In this document: positions 10,787 through 21,100 of the stretch, piece by piece
How the letters are laid out: each line of letters starts with the position of its first letter
How positions within the stretch are numbered: position 1 is the first letter of the stretch
Assembly: GCA_019096065.1 (NCBI GenBank)
Contig: JAGUCH010000006.1
Coordinates: forward strand, 2,066,001 to 2,130,000
Length of the DNA stretch: 64,000 nt
Reading direction: 5' to 3'
Origin: Paracyclopina nana
Taxonomy: Eukaryota; Arthropoda; Copepoda; Cyclopoida; Cyclopettidae
Notes under the pieces: generated by a model
What the model saw: the letters and a program-made list of their open reading frames with translations, nothing else
The model's database searches: none
What the model was told of the DNA's origin: nothing
Translations under genes and position numbers: made by a program

Positions 10787-11161
10787 ATGGGTAAGAAAGT
10801 TAAACCTAAGCTTTCGGGGTCCAGCGCCGCTGTCCCAGAGCAACCTGCAAGCCCGCCGGGCCGCGAGGACGAGGACGAAGTAGTCGTGGGGGAGGTCGAG
10901 TCTTTTGGGTCCCCAGGGGATGAGGCGAGGGGGCCGAGGAAAAGAAAAAGGAAGGATGTGTCTTCCTCTGGGTCCTCGGATTCCTCCTCCGGTTCCTCGT
11001 CGCGTTCGTCGTCTTGCTCGGGGTCATCTCGGTCGTCAACGGCGTCTAGCTCGGGGAATGCAGCAATGCGGATGAGCCCGCCCCGGCCGCGGAGGTTGGA
11101 GGTGACGTGGAAATGGGGGAATATGGGCACGGGGATCAGCATGGGCAGGAGCAAGGTATGA
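10787..11161 (+). CDS. BEL element ORF2: Ser-rich basic protein, 124 aa
   Basis: It starts at the ATG at 10787 after a 275-bp spacer that follows the Gag-Pol stop. It has a short Pro/Gly/Asp-Glu-rich head, a nuclear-localisation-like cluster (GPRKRKRKDV, residues 47-56), and a long Ser/Gly stretch (residues 57-90). Its stop overlaps the next ORF's ATG as ATGA. A sequence at its end (AAG, then GTATGA) could also act as a splice donor. No family is recognised. It is probably made from a spliced subgenomic RNA or by reinitiation, as downstream ORFs of LTR elements usually are. It might only be a leader or regulatory ORF for ORF3. Confidence 0.5.
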   Translation: MGKKVKPKLSGSSAAVPEQPASPPGREDEDEVVVGEVESFGSPGDEARGPRKRKRKDVSSSGSSDSSSGSSSRSSSCSGSSRSSTASSSGNAAMRMSPPRPRRLEVTWKWGNMGTGISMGRSKV

Positions 11162-13770
11162 GCCCTGTCCAGGGAAACCTTTTGTTCGACACTATGGTGA
11201 TCACCATCCCTCGTGGGCAAGAGGATGACCGCTTCTACGAGCCTTCTGCTTACTTCCAAGAACCAATTAATTCCCCTACGCGACGCGTACTGGCAGTCTC
11301 TCCTTCATCGCAACTCGATTTTTCAGGTTCAAGAACTTTGGGCAAGGAGCAAGAAGAGGCGAGGAACAACATGTCGTCACTGCTGGGTTTGGTAGGGTCA
11401 GTTTTTGAAGATGAAGCCCTGGCTCTGTCAGGACCCAGCCTAATGGAGCTGTACGCGGACCCCAGCCGAGGATTGCTTGCGGATTCAAGCTGTTATGGCC
11501 CTCCCAATGCAAGCGACCCGAGATCGAGAGAAGAGAAGGCACAATGCTGCGCAGCTGCTCTGCGTGCGGATTGCATGCGCATTGCCAGCCTGGCGTCCGG
11601 GTATTTGCCGGTGGATGCCATGAACAAGTGGCACCCCAACTTGGCTGCGAGGTACCTTCGGTACCAGATGATGGAGGAGGAGAAGGAGGAAGCTGCTGGC
11701 AACATGCTCAGTCTGGAAGGTGAAGCTCGAGAAGCTGCCAGAGTAGTCGTCAGCAAACACGTCACCTTTCTGGATTGCCTCGGTCGCAAACTGATGATGG
11801 ATGCGGCTTTCTCGTCGCCTGCGTCGCAGATTTTGGACGGCGCTCCCACCGCCATTGAGCAAATTATGGCATTTCTGGGGCACGAGGACCGAATGCTCGT
11901 AGGGGACCTGACCTGGGTCAAAGACTTCTGGGAGGCCGTATCCAGGGACCCGTCTGTTCTTGCCAGAACTTGCCCCCCGGTCCACTATCACCACGTCGAC
12001 AGTCGAGACCCTGCCGAGTACGAGGTCAAGCCTGCGGTGGCTCCAGCTTATATGGTCAGGCCTCCCGCTCCCACCACTTCTGCCCCGGACTCCTCGATGC
12101 GGCACGTCTGCCCCTACTTGGAAGCCTGCATGACTGGAGATCCGGCGAAGAACGTCTGCACCTCCAAGACCTGCGTGCTGAGGGGCCTCACCATGAAGGA
12201 TCAAGACGATATGCCCGTTCACGCAGAGCGATATGCCTACTTCCCTCTGGAGAAAGTGCTGCAATGGCTTGCCATGGAGACTGGGCCTTACGACAATCGT
12301 AAGCGAGGAAATCGCACTTATGTGTTTTATGGCGCGAACAAGGAGTGGCTAGACGTCAAGGCCGTTTTGGATGATCTGGGCTACTTTGAGTCTATTGAGG
12401 GAGCTGGAATTGCGACGCTGGCTGCCCTAAACTGGACGAGGGCTGCATTGCGACGGAGGGAGCTGTTGAACCACCGTGGAGATCAACCCAAAGGATGCAT
12501 GGCCGGCTATGCCCTGGGAGCCCCTAATGGCGTCGTCCTAATCGATCAATGCCTGTTCACGGGCGAGAAGGCGGGGTTTCTGAACCATCGAGTGCCGGAG
12601 GAAATACTGCAGCTGTTGGAAAACGAGGATGTGTACAAGGTCCAGTCAGGTATTCATGAAGAGGGAAGATTCGCCGATATGGGAGCTGAGCTTAAAGGGT
12701 ATGTGGACTGCACCCTGCTGGCTCTCACGCAGTTCCCGCAACCTGGCGTGGAACCTGGCCGCATGCAGTGCAGCCCGACTTATGTCGCGTCGCGGCTCAA
12801 CTCCCCTGCCATCCCCATTATGGTTCATCAGGATGGAAGACGCAAGAGGCACGCCCTGGAAGGAAGATCAGTGGAGGGGCGCGCTTTCTACGTGGATCTG
12901 GCAGAAATGGATTTTTCAGTGCCTTCAGAAGACTGGAGCTCCGATATGAAGTTGCATGTCTTCTGCACCATGTCGATCCCTTTCGCCTTGATGTGGAAGG
13001 CCGCGTCGCGGGCAATGGAGCTGGAGAACTGCTCTCCTCAAGCAGATGCTTTACGCTATCTGCGCCTGCTTTTGGTCAGGTTGGCTGGCATGCCGGGAGT
13101 GAACGGGATCGGCAAAACCTCGCTGCAGCGCAGACCGTGGAACTTGATTGACATCCATGAAAGGGCCGAATCTCGGCACGGCGTGCCCCTGAGGGCGGAG
13201 TGGGTCTTGTTGGACAAGGCCGAGGCCAACAGCGTGCGACATCCATTGCCCTCGAAAAAGATGTATTTATCCGGCAAGAAGTACCTCTACGACCACCACA
13301 ATTTGGATAGAGATCTGCTCACCTTTCTAAAAGACTTCACCGGCGGTGAACCTCTTCGACTGACCTGGGGCATGATCATGGATTACCATTTTCAAATGGG
13401 AGCTTGCTCTCCCCACGTGTGCTCAAAATGTGGTTCACCGGATCATTTGGAGGCACGATGCACGGCGACAAACCTGTTGTGTCTCTATCCTCTCTGCAGA
13501 TCCACGGCTCATCTGCTGTACGTGTGCCACAGAATGTGGATTCGCTGCGAGAAGTGCCAGCTCTACGGCCATCTGGCTCAACATCATGCTGATGGAGATT
13601 TCGTGAAGACCCTCGAAAATTTCAGGTTCTGCTCGTTGTTCAACCGAAGGACTTTGTCCCTGCACTCTTGCGCTGCTTTTGCCTGCTCCTACGGGGAAGA
13701 CGACCAGCTCTCCATCCCTCTGGCCGACCATGAAGATCTCGTGGAACTTGGAATCCCTTTTGTCAACTAA
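11158..13770 (+). CDS. BEL element ORF3: zinc-knuckle accessory protein, about 870 aa
   Basis: The frame is open from 11107, but the first ATGs are at 11113 and 11158. I chose 11158 because it forms an ATGA stop-start with ORF2. The protein sits where some BEL elements carry an envelope gene, yet it has no signal peptide, no membrane segment and no fusion-protein cysteine pattern. Its C-terminus holds three tandem knuckle-like motifs: CSKCGSPDHLEARC (CX2CX4HX4C), a CX4CX4HX4C motif and CEKCQLYGHLAQHH. An upstream Cys cluster (CPYLEAC, CTSKTC) may bind metal too. The middle (about 12480-13020) resembles the core of RNase D/WRN-type 3'-5' exonucleases in order and spacing, but the catalytic acids seem absent. 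It is GC-rich compared with Gag-Pol. I infer a nucleic-acid-binding accessory protein; the function is unknown. Confidence 0.7.
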   Translation: MSPVQGNLLFDTMVITIPRGQEDDRFYEPSAYFQEPINSPTRRVLAVSPSSQLDFSGSRTLGKEQEEARNNMSSLLGLVGSVFEDEALALSGPSLMELYADPSRGLLADSSCYGPPNASDPRSREEKAQCCAAALRADCMRIASLASGYLPVDAMNKWHPNLAARYLRYQMMEEEKEEAAGNMLSLEGEAREAARVVVSKHVTFLDCLGRKLMMDAAFSSPASQILDGAPTAIEQIMAFLGHEDRMLVGDLTWVKDFWEAVSRDPSVLARTCPPVHYHHVDSRDPAEYEVKPAVAPAYMVRPPAPTTSAPDSSMRHVCPYLEACMTGDPAKNVCTSKTCVLRGLTMKDQDDMPVHAERYAYFPLEKVLQWLAMETGPYDNRKRGNRTYVFYGANKEWLDVKAVLDDLGYFESIEGAGIATLAALNWTRAALRRRELLNHRGDQPKGCMAGYALGAPNGVVLIDQCLFTGEKAGFLNHRVPEEILQLLENEDVYKVQSGIHEEGRFADMGAELKGYVDCTLLALTQFPQPGVEPGRMQCSPTYVASRLNSPAIPIMVHQDGRRKRHALEGRSVEGRAFYVDLAEMDFSVPSEDWSSDMKLHVFCTMSIPFALMWKAASRAMELENCSPQADALRYLRLLLVRLAGMPGVNGIGKTSLQRRPWNLIDIHERAESRHGVPLRAEWVLLDKAEANSVRHPLPSKKMYLSGKKYLYDHHNLDRDLLTFLKDFTGGEPLRLTWGMIMDYHFQMGACSPHVCSKCGSPDHLEARCTATNLLCLYPLCRSTAHLLYVCHRMWIRCEKCQLYGHLAQHHADGDFVKTLENFRFCSLFNRRTLSLHSCAAFACSYGEDDQLSIPLADHEDLVELGIPFVN

Positions 13771-13890
13771 AAAGTTTGTAATTCCTGTGCGAATAAAAGA
13801 ATATCCACCACCGCGTCGCGGTACAACTTATCATCCACTTGTCATCTCGCGGCGCGAGCAAATTAGAAAGCCCTTTTCTTATGCCTTTCT

Positions 13891-13901
13891 AGGGGGGTAG
13901 A
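13891..13901 (+). promoter_or_regulatory. polypurine tract before the 3' LTR
   Basis: AGGGGGGTAGA directly precedes the 3' LTR and is the expected plus-strand primer site. It contains one T. Confidence 0.75.
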
Positions 13902-14213
13902 TGTTGATAGCGATGCCTCGCCCTCGGTTCAGCCGCCGTTGCTCCTGCTGAGGTGGACTCGTGGATCTCAACTCTTGAAGAGCTCAGTTTATTGAATACG
14001 AATAATCAGCAGTTATTGTACACCGATCATTGAAGCAACATTAGTAATAAATTGTGTGGATTTTTAGATTTTTAAGATATTTTATTTCCTGTATACTCTG
14101 CTGCGATGCAGCGAACCTTTATTATATGAACAATCCCGGAACAGATGGATGCGATGCATTTTCGGTTCGGTTTTCTTTCCATTAGCTTCTTTCGCTCCTC
14201 ACCGCTAGAAACA
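13902..14213 (+). repeat. 3' LTR of the BEL element
   Basis: It is 312 bp and matches the 5' LTR base for base as far as I can read. It is followed by the CTCAC duplication. The AATAAA within it would serve to polyadenylate the element's RNA. Confidence 0.95.
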
Positions 14214-14218
14214 CTCAC
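14214..14218. repeat. 3' target-site duplication CTCAC
   Basis: This is the second copy of the CTCAC at 2344-2348. The pair shows that both ends of the element are intact. Confidence 0.9.
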
Positions 14219-15139
14219 AATTCAAAAATTGATGCAGTAAATGTCTCCTTGAGTTTTGCCTTAAATTAGTTAGCTCGGTTATGAGTTCAACTAGTTGAGA
14301 AGCTTGTCCTGATTGCTATATTGTTTCAAAAGCTGAACTCCTTTGACTGATATGACGATTGCATGCCTTCCGAAAAGTCAGCTTGGCTCATGAACAGGGC
14401 TTTAAACCCATCCACTGAGGTTTTGTGACAACTAAGCTAGGATTATTCCGCTTTCCAAAGCCACAAAAAGCACTAAGACTTTTTTTGCAGATTGGTTGCA
14501 GGTTTATTTATGAGGATTGCTATCGCACCACTAGCCATCTCGATCTATCTATAGGGACACTTGGGCCGGTTGTGGTAATGGAATGGCTACATTTGAGGTC
14601 CAGCCTATTCTCATGAGGTTATCTCGCCTCACGATGCAATGGCTTGCCTCAAAGTCAATATCCACGGGAATTTGTACGCCATATGTGTACGGCATTCGAA
14701 AACAGGCGTATAGATGTCAACTGAAGCATTTTGCAATTTACATTTCCAGCCTCGTGAACATGCTATGGTATTTTTCACATGTCCTCTTTGATCTGATTAA
14801 AAAATTCCATTTGATCCAATGGTCCTTTGAGAAGACTCTCTCATACAAGTTTTCACACACAAAGTTGCCCCTTTTTAACAATGTTCCATGAGATACGTGC
14901 TCAAGAAGCTAGAGCAACTAAGTCAATTAGAGACAATTTTCGAGAAAAAGTCGCGACTCTGTGAGTTGTTCATTATTTTTGACAAAGCTGCATGGGTTAA
15001 TGAGGAATTTTTTTTGTGTGTGTGTTGCCTAGAAATAGAGCCAATTTCGAAACAGTATGTAGTACGTATAGCAATTTTTGATAAATAGCGTGTAGCTGTA
15101 GTAGATTTGCATACATTATCCAATGGTAGTACATCAATA
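14219..15139. other. intergenic, nothing recognised
   Basis: Several short plus-strand ORFs (14425-15088) have no domain, signal peptide or splice context. Nothing supports a gene. Confidence 0.5.
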
Positions 15140-18100
15140 TTAGACTTCAGTTATGTCTTCCTCCTGGTCGAAGCTCATGAGTCCGCCACCCCCATTTGGA
15201 CTGAGGCAGTGGCTGCTTTTTGATGGGACAAGTCGATTTTCAGCCCCCAAACCCTCAGTGTACTCGACCACGTGGTGCTTGAATCGAGCTCCACGAGTCA
15301 CTCTGCCAGCTCTCAAGTTGGTACCGATCAGGAGGAGAACGATGGCAACGTAGAATACCACCACAATCTGGAATTTTCAATAAATGTGATATACAGGAAC
15401 TCTTGACAATGGTACAAGGTATTGATGCAGCTAGCAAAGTGTGAATATTGCTCTACTTTTTTGCTTTCTTTCTTCCGTACAGGAGGTGCAGAGAACATGC
15501 AATGCTCGTATCATCTTTTGGCATTTACTTTCTCTGTTGGTAGTAGTTGTACTATATGGCGTCGCGTGCGTGTTATTGGGCAAGTTTTTTCCGAAAATGC
15601 TGCAAGCCCCTCAACATGCGTTTCTGCTCCACCTCACTATTCTGTTTTGCACCCAGGGGACCACTTTCGTCCAAATATGCATTGAAAGAACTCAATTGCG
15701 CAACACATGTATTATTGGGCTGAGAAAATTTTGTAGCCAAACCTTTTCAGAAGAGCTCTACTTCGGGCGAAAATAAGTCAGCTTGCATATGTGCGTTTCA
15801 TCTCATCAATCATGGAGAGTACGCACAGCCTAAGTAGTGTCTCGTGTTCTCATAAGTGTTTTTCTTGCTCTACTTATTGCTCGATTAGGAACTAGTTATA
15901 TGGGTAGGATTAAGAGGTTTTGGTAGTTCGAACTAGTTTTTAGAGTTCACTAGCCCTTGAGCAAATAAAAACAGTCACCTGAAGTGCTTCAAACCATTAT
16001 GTGAGGCTTTCTCTATCTCTCGTAGTAATGAGCAATATCATCACAAATTTTTCTCCTTGATTCACCATCGAACGATACATAAAGTGTTATCATGGTGTGC
16101 TAAAATGCACGCAAATTATATGGTACAATGCCGCGTGCACCTTACATATTACGTTTGCCATCTTGCATGCTAGTAGCACTTATCAAGAGAAAGCTTCCTT
16201 CCCACTGCTGCTAATTTCTTTTTGCAATTTTGCACTAGTAAAAAATCCTCCCTAATAAAAGCTTGAGTATTTTTAGGCATGCACGAGCCCTCATGTCATG
16301 CGAGATGCAGCTCTGTTGCACCATTAAAATTAACCCTTAAACGTTCGTTCAAAGCAGTCTTAGTTAAGAGAAGTAGCCAGAATTTGGTAGACAAGACAAA
16401 TTAGTGAGCTTTCATCATCTTATATGGGCAAAGTTTGCAGGAGCATGCGGTGACTTTCTAGTGTGTGACATATTCTCACCGTTACATAAATTATGGCATC
16501 CTTTGATTGCTGGACAACGACTTCCTCTTGAGAGCCCCCAAAGTAGTGATGCTGCAGAAGTTCTGCATTGCAGTCTCGCCCTAGAATTCTAAAAGGAAGG
16601 AGGAGATGAAGTTATTTGTCATCAAGCTCTGTAAGTTGCTAATTTCGGTGATGTAGCCCTAACCTCATGCTTTATTACGGGTACTTACTTGGCTTGTGCG
16701 CAAAGCTTGGCTCTGGCCTCTTCCATGGTCATAGTGTTGGCACCGTGACCCAGAATCATTATACTATAGGAAGTCGTAACCTGTGAAGAAAAGGAGAAAA
16801 TATGGCGCACTTTCAAAAGTTGGGTGCCTGCTACCTCCTCTCACAGGATGCTATTTTCCTAGGTAGGGCTAACTTTCCACCCATGCTGATAAGCCTTAGC
16901 TATGGTATTAACGAAATCACAATTTTGCAATGTCTAATTTTGTGAAGCAGCTGTAAAACGAGCTGAAGTAATTACGATTTCCAATCTGTTGAGTGGAGTA
17001 TGTGAAGTTTCATAAGCTCATTAGCCTAATTAGGCTGACAATAGATATTTTGAATATCCACTTAGGCCCTGTTCACCTGGTCAGTTATTGGCAATATTAC
17101 GGCCAAATATTACTAAAAATTGGCCAACTTACGCATTTTTACACTATTTTTCCATTTTTGTTTAGCCACAATCGGCCTTATTAGGCAATTCATGATAAGG
17201 CCATTTATTTTTTAACCTTTTTTAGCTGTTGTTTTGGGTTATAACTTTTGCATAATAACGGTCATTGTAAGCAGGTGAACAGGCCCTTAGGCCCTGCTCA
17301 CCTGGTCAGTTATTGGCGCTTTTACGGCCAATTATTTTTCAAAAACTGCTATATAATTTCAACGTTAAAACGTAAAAGGGCTTATAAGGAAATCTATGAT
17401 GAGGCCATTTAATTTTGCGATCTTTTTTGGATGGTGGATTACGGTATAATTTGCCCATAATTACGGCCACAATAAGTAGCTGAACAGGCCCTATGTATCA
17501 CTCTAGTCGCATATGAAATTACAAATACTTGCTGCCTTGAAATCTGACCGCATATATCACGCCGGCACAATATCTGAACTCGAACCAACTTTTCTTGCTC
17601 TCGTAATCCAATATATTGGCTGCGATCAGAGTGAGGATTTGCTCTAGAAAGGCGGCCGAATGATGACTGTGTAGCCAGTTTTCTCATAGGGACTGTGTGG
17701 TATTCAAAACTTTTCTAGCAAAGACTGAGGTTTCTACATTTGTAATACTCCAATAGCATGCCACTAATATTCCGTTCATCTACCCCAAAGCTACTATTAA
17801 AGGCTACTTGTAGTATGAATACCAGCGAAGTGCTTTTCTTTCCGAAAAGCAACTTTTCACATGAACGTCACTAAAGGGCGATCCCATAGTCGAATTTTTT
17901 AGTCTAGTTACGTTGCTAAAAGAGCAACCTTACTTGATCAGTTAAGTTCAGCTTGTTCTAGCCAAGTTCAGTTTGTTTTAGCAATGCTCAGTTGACTGCT
18001 GAGCTGACACGCCAACGCGTTGTACATCAGCAGCTGATGAACAAAGTTAGCTTTTCTCAATTAAGCGAGCTTCAGTTACTACGCATATGAGAACACTTTT

Positions 18101-21100
18101 TGTAGCTGAGTTCAGTTTGGCAACTGAACTTAGTAGTGATGGAACGAGTTTCAGCTTGGCTTGAAAGCTTGAAGCTAAAACCCAGCTTGAGCTACATAAG
18201 CAAAAAGCTTGGGATCGCTCGAACCAAATTTTGAAAAGCTTGAAAAAGCTTGAACCCAAAAAATGCAAAGCTTGAAAAAGCTTGACACCAAAAAATTTCA
18301 AAACTTTATCCATTTTTAATCAAAACAAAAAAGGGCGGATTTTAAAATTAGCAAATACTTGAGGGAGTGAAGTACTTAATCAAAGCTAAAGCTATTTCTA
18401 TCATTATTTGCGTTTTTTGTGTAAATATGTCAAACCTGGTGACTAATCTCCATTTTTATGTCAAAATACTAAAAAAGTGAAAAGCTTGAAAAAAGCTTGA
18501 AATGTGAAATTTTGAGCTTGAAAAAGCTTGATTATAATTTTCAAAAGCTTGGGATCGCTCGAACACATTTGTAAAAGCTTGAAGCTTGATCAAGCTGAAA
18601 ATTTCCGGCTCGTTCCATCACTAGAACTTAGCTGGGCAAGCGAGCTAGTACTACATAAAATCAAGCTAAGTTAAGTACTACCTACATAAATATCTGGGAA
18701 CGGAACTGAACTAAGCTTAACTTTCTACCTAACTAAACTTGACTAACTGGCCAATAAGGGAACGCCCTTAAGACTTATCTGACCTCTCGTATTTATCTCT
18801 AACAGTCTGCTGTCCTCGCTGAATGTTATGGTAGCCTCTCTCTTTAGTATATGGATGCATACTCAGTACAAAAACTGCAGAGGCCAGCAAAATAACTTAT
18901 TTGGTTACAAACAGAATCACCTTCAGTATACAGAACTACTTTAGGCGAGGGACACTTTCTACAAAGTGAAAGAAGCTTAGATTTGTCTCAGGAATAATGC
19001 ACATAGAGATCGAAAAAAGAGGCTGGTCCAGCAAGATCTATAAGAATATCTTTTAAAATGAAACGCTTAATTCAATGTTGCATCCAACTTTTATGATCCC
19101 CTGTTGGAATTAAAAGACATCAAAAGCTATCTAAAGTGCTCGGTGCTGAAATAGATGCTTTAGAAAAACGCAGTTTAAAGGGAGGAAAAGACTTGATAAC
19201 ATACCGAAGAGAGCTGAAGAACGGACTTATGAAATATAAAATATCAGTTTCAATCGAGCTTGGAAAACTTTTTTCTCTTGTGTGTTGTTCCACTCAATAA
19301 TGATTGAAAAACTTTAGGCGAAGTTTCGGTTCATCGTGAGCTGTTGATATGACAGCAAAGCTTGGTATTTTTTCAGAAGAAAAGATCGAACGTATTCAGC
19401 AGCAGCCATAACAGACAAGCCTTGACGTATGTTATAGACGTATGCTTTCGCAGAAAAATGGCTTTGAGAAAATCCTCACCGATACACTAAGGTCTCTTAG
19501 CATGATGAAGTATGGTAGAGCATGAGCAATGGGAACTATGTTGATGATATTAATGGATATTGCCACGAATATTTCGCCCACGACTAGATATAATTACATT
19601 TCCAATCAGAATCTCATTTGTTCACTTCATACAGGCGCTCTTGTATATTCATAATCTTATTGGATTTGGACCTAATAAACTGATGACCAATATTTGAAGT
19701 CACCAAAACCAAAGTATCAATATCTCTGAACTGGAAACTCTATTTTACATGTATAGTATAACTGCCGAGTAGCAGGTCGACAGCAAAAGTTTTGCTTCAC
19801 CAAGTTTTCGAGGAGAAAGGATACGGTTCGATACGGCAGAGTTAGCCAAAAGATGAAAGAAAAGCCTTACCATGTTTCCATACTGGATATGTGATGATGC
19901 ACCTGGCACATACCACTACAATCGTTTCAAATCCAGAGCATCAACGCATATTTGAACGCATCAACCTTTTTACTCGGAAAATTGCGGGACATTCTGTATA
20001 TCAGATATTTTGACCAAGCGCGAAAGCCTTAATTCGAAGAATACTACATTGAGTCCCGTGAGAAAGGAGAAGAATAAGCCTTTTCTCGGGCTTTTTGTGA
20101 GCATGCCCAAAAGTGACCCAATTATGCGTGACTGGTTTGATCAGATTTCGAGAAAAAGGGTTTTTTTCTCAACACGCCAAATAAGCTTGATTGCCATCGA
20201 TTGCCATTAAGTACGAACGTGGTGCCAAGATCTCAGGTTCGGGGATTTTTCCAATCAAAAAACGGAAAGAGTAGCTAGAAGCTCCCACAAGGTCCCATAT
20301 AAGGTGGATCCCGCAACATTAGGCAGCTAAGCTTAAGCAAAAGCAAAGTAACTTTGATTGCGAATTTCTCAGCAACCTCTCAACTGATTCGAACCAAAAT
20401 TGGTAGGATTCATCAGAGTTGCCTTATAATTGTTCATGCCTAATTCAGTCCAAATCCGAGGTCACATTCAAAAGATTGGTTTTAAGCAAAGCAAAGCTGG
20501 GTTAAGCAAAGGGAAATTGGGTACCACTTAGCAGCCTCGGATTTGCACTAAATTTGACAACAACAATTATAAGGCAACTCTGATGAATCCTACCAATTTT
20601 GGTTCGAATCAGCTGAGAAGTTGCTGAGAAATATGCAATCAAAGTTACCTTGCTTTGCTTAAGCTTAGCTGCCTAATGTTGTGGGATCCACCTATAGAGT
20701 ACCTTTATAAATGTAGGTGAACGAGGAGTCATCCCGTATTCAGGGCCCGGGCAAAAAACTGACCTAACTGACATTTGATTCAAATTGAATTCGCGAGATG
20801 TCACAAAGCCTGCCTTAACGTCACGAACGAGTCACACTGGTGCACGTAGTTGTCGCAGGCAAAGGAAATTCTTCGATTTTCACAAGATGTTGCCAACCTG
20901 GGCACTACATATACAGAAGGCTTTCTAAAGATAATCCAGCCCCCAAAAAATACTGCTTCTAGTGCAAAGATGGAAAAAGGTCTGCTACTTAATATGCAAT
21001 TACTCCAGGTGCTGACAAAGTTTGCTGACAGGAAGCATTTCTTATGTTAATGTGATACAATTATCTAATCTCATTAGTAAATATGGCAATTAAGCATTAT

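Larger units (their letters stand above)
2349..14213 (+). mobile_element. complete BEL/Pao LTR retrotransposon, 11,865 bp
   Basis: The element is bounded by two 312-bp direct repeats that start TGTTG and end AACA, and is flanked by the 5-bp target duplication CTCAC (2344-2348 and 14214-14218). In order it holds the 5' LTR, a tRNA-Lys primer-binding site, a 2,585-aa Gag-Pol ORF, a 275-bp spacer, two further overlapping ORFs, a polypurine tract and the 3' LTR. The order PR-RT-RNaseH-IN, the YVDD active site and Gag and Pol in one frame are typical of BEL/Pao. I found no difference between the LTRs by eye and the ORFs have no stops, so insertion looks recent. It is unusually long for the family, which often runs 6-8 kb, because of a long N-terminal extension and the extra 3' ORFs. 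It is visibly more GC-rich than its surroundings. Confidence 0.95.

Noticed and set aside
11107..11161. A -1 frameshift joining ORF2 and ORF3
   Set aside because: The overlap contains no XXXYYYZ slippery heptamer in the right register; the ATGA overlap explains the arrangement better.
11155..11327. An intron from the GTATGA donor to the TTTTTCAG acceptor inside the BEL ORF2/ORF3 region
   Set aside because: Both sites look good, but joining them leads ORF2 into a frame that soon stops and does not reach ORF3.
11107..13770. ORF3 as an envelope (fusion) protein
   Set aside because: No signal peptide, no membrane anchor and no furin-like or fusion-peptide pattern; zinc knuckles are not expected in an envelope.
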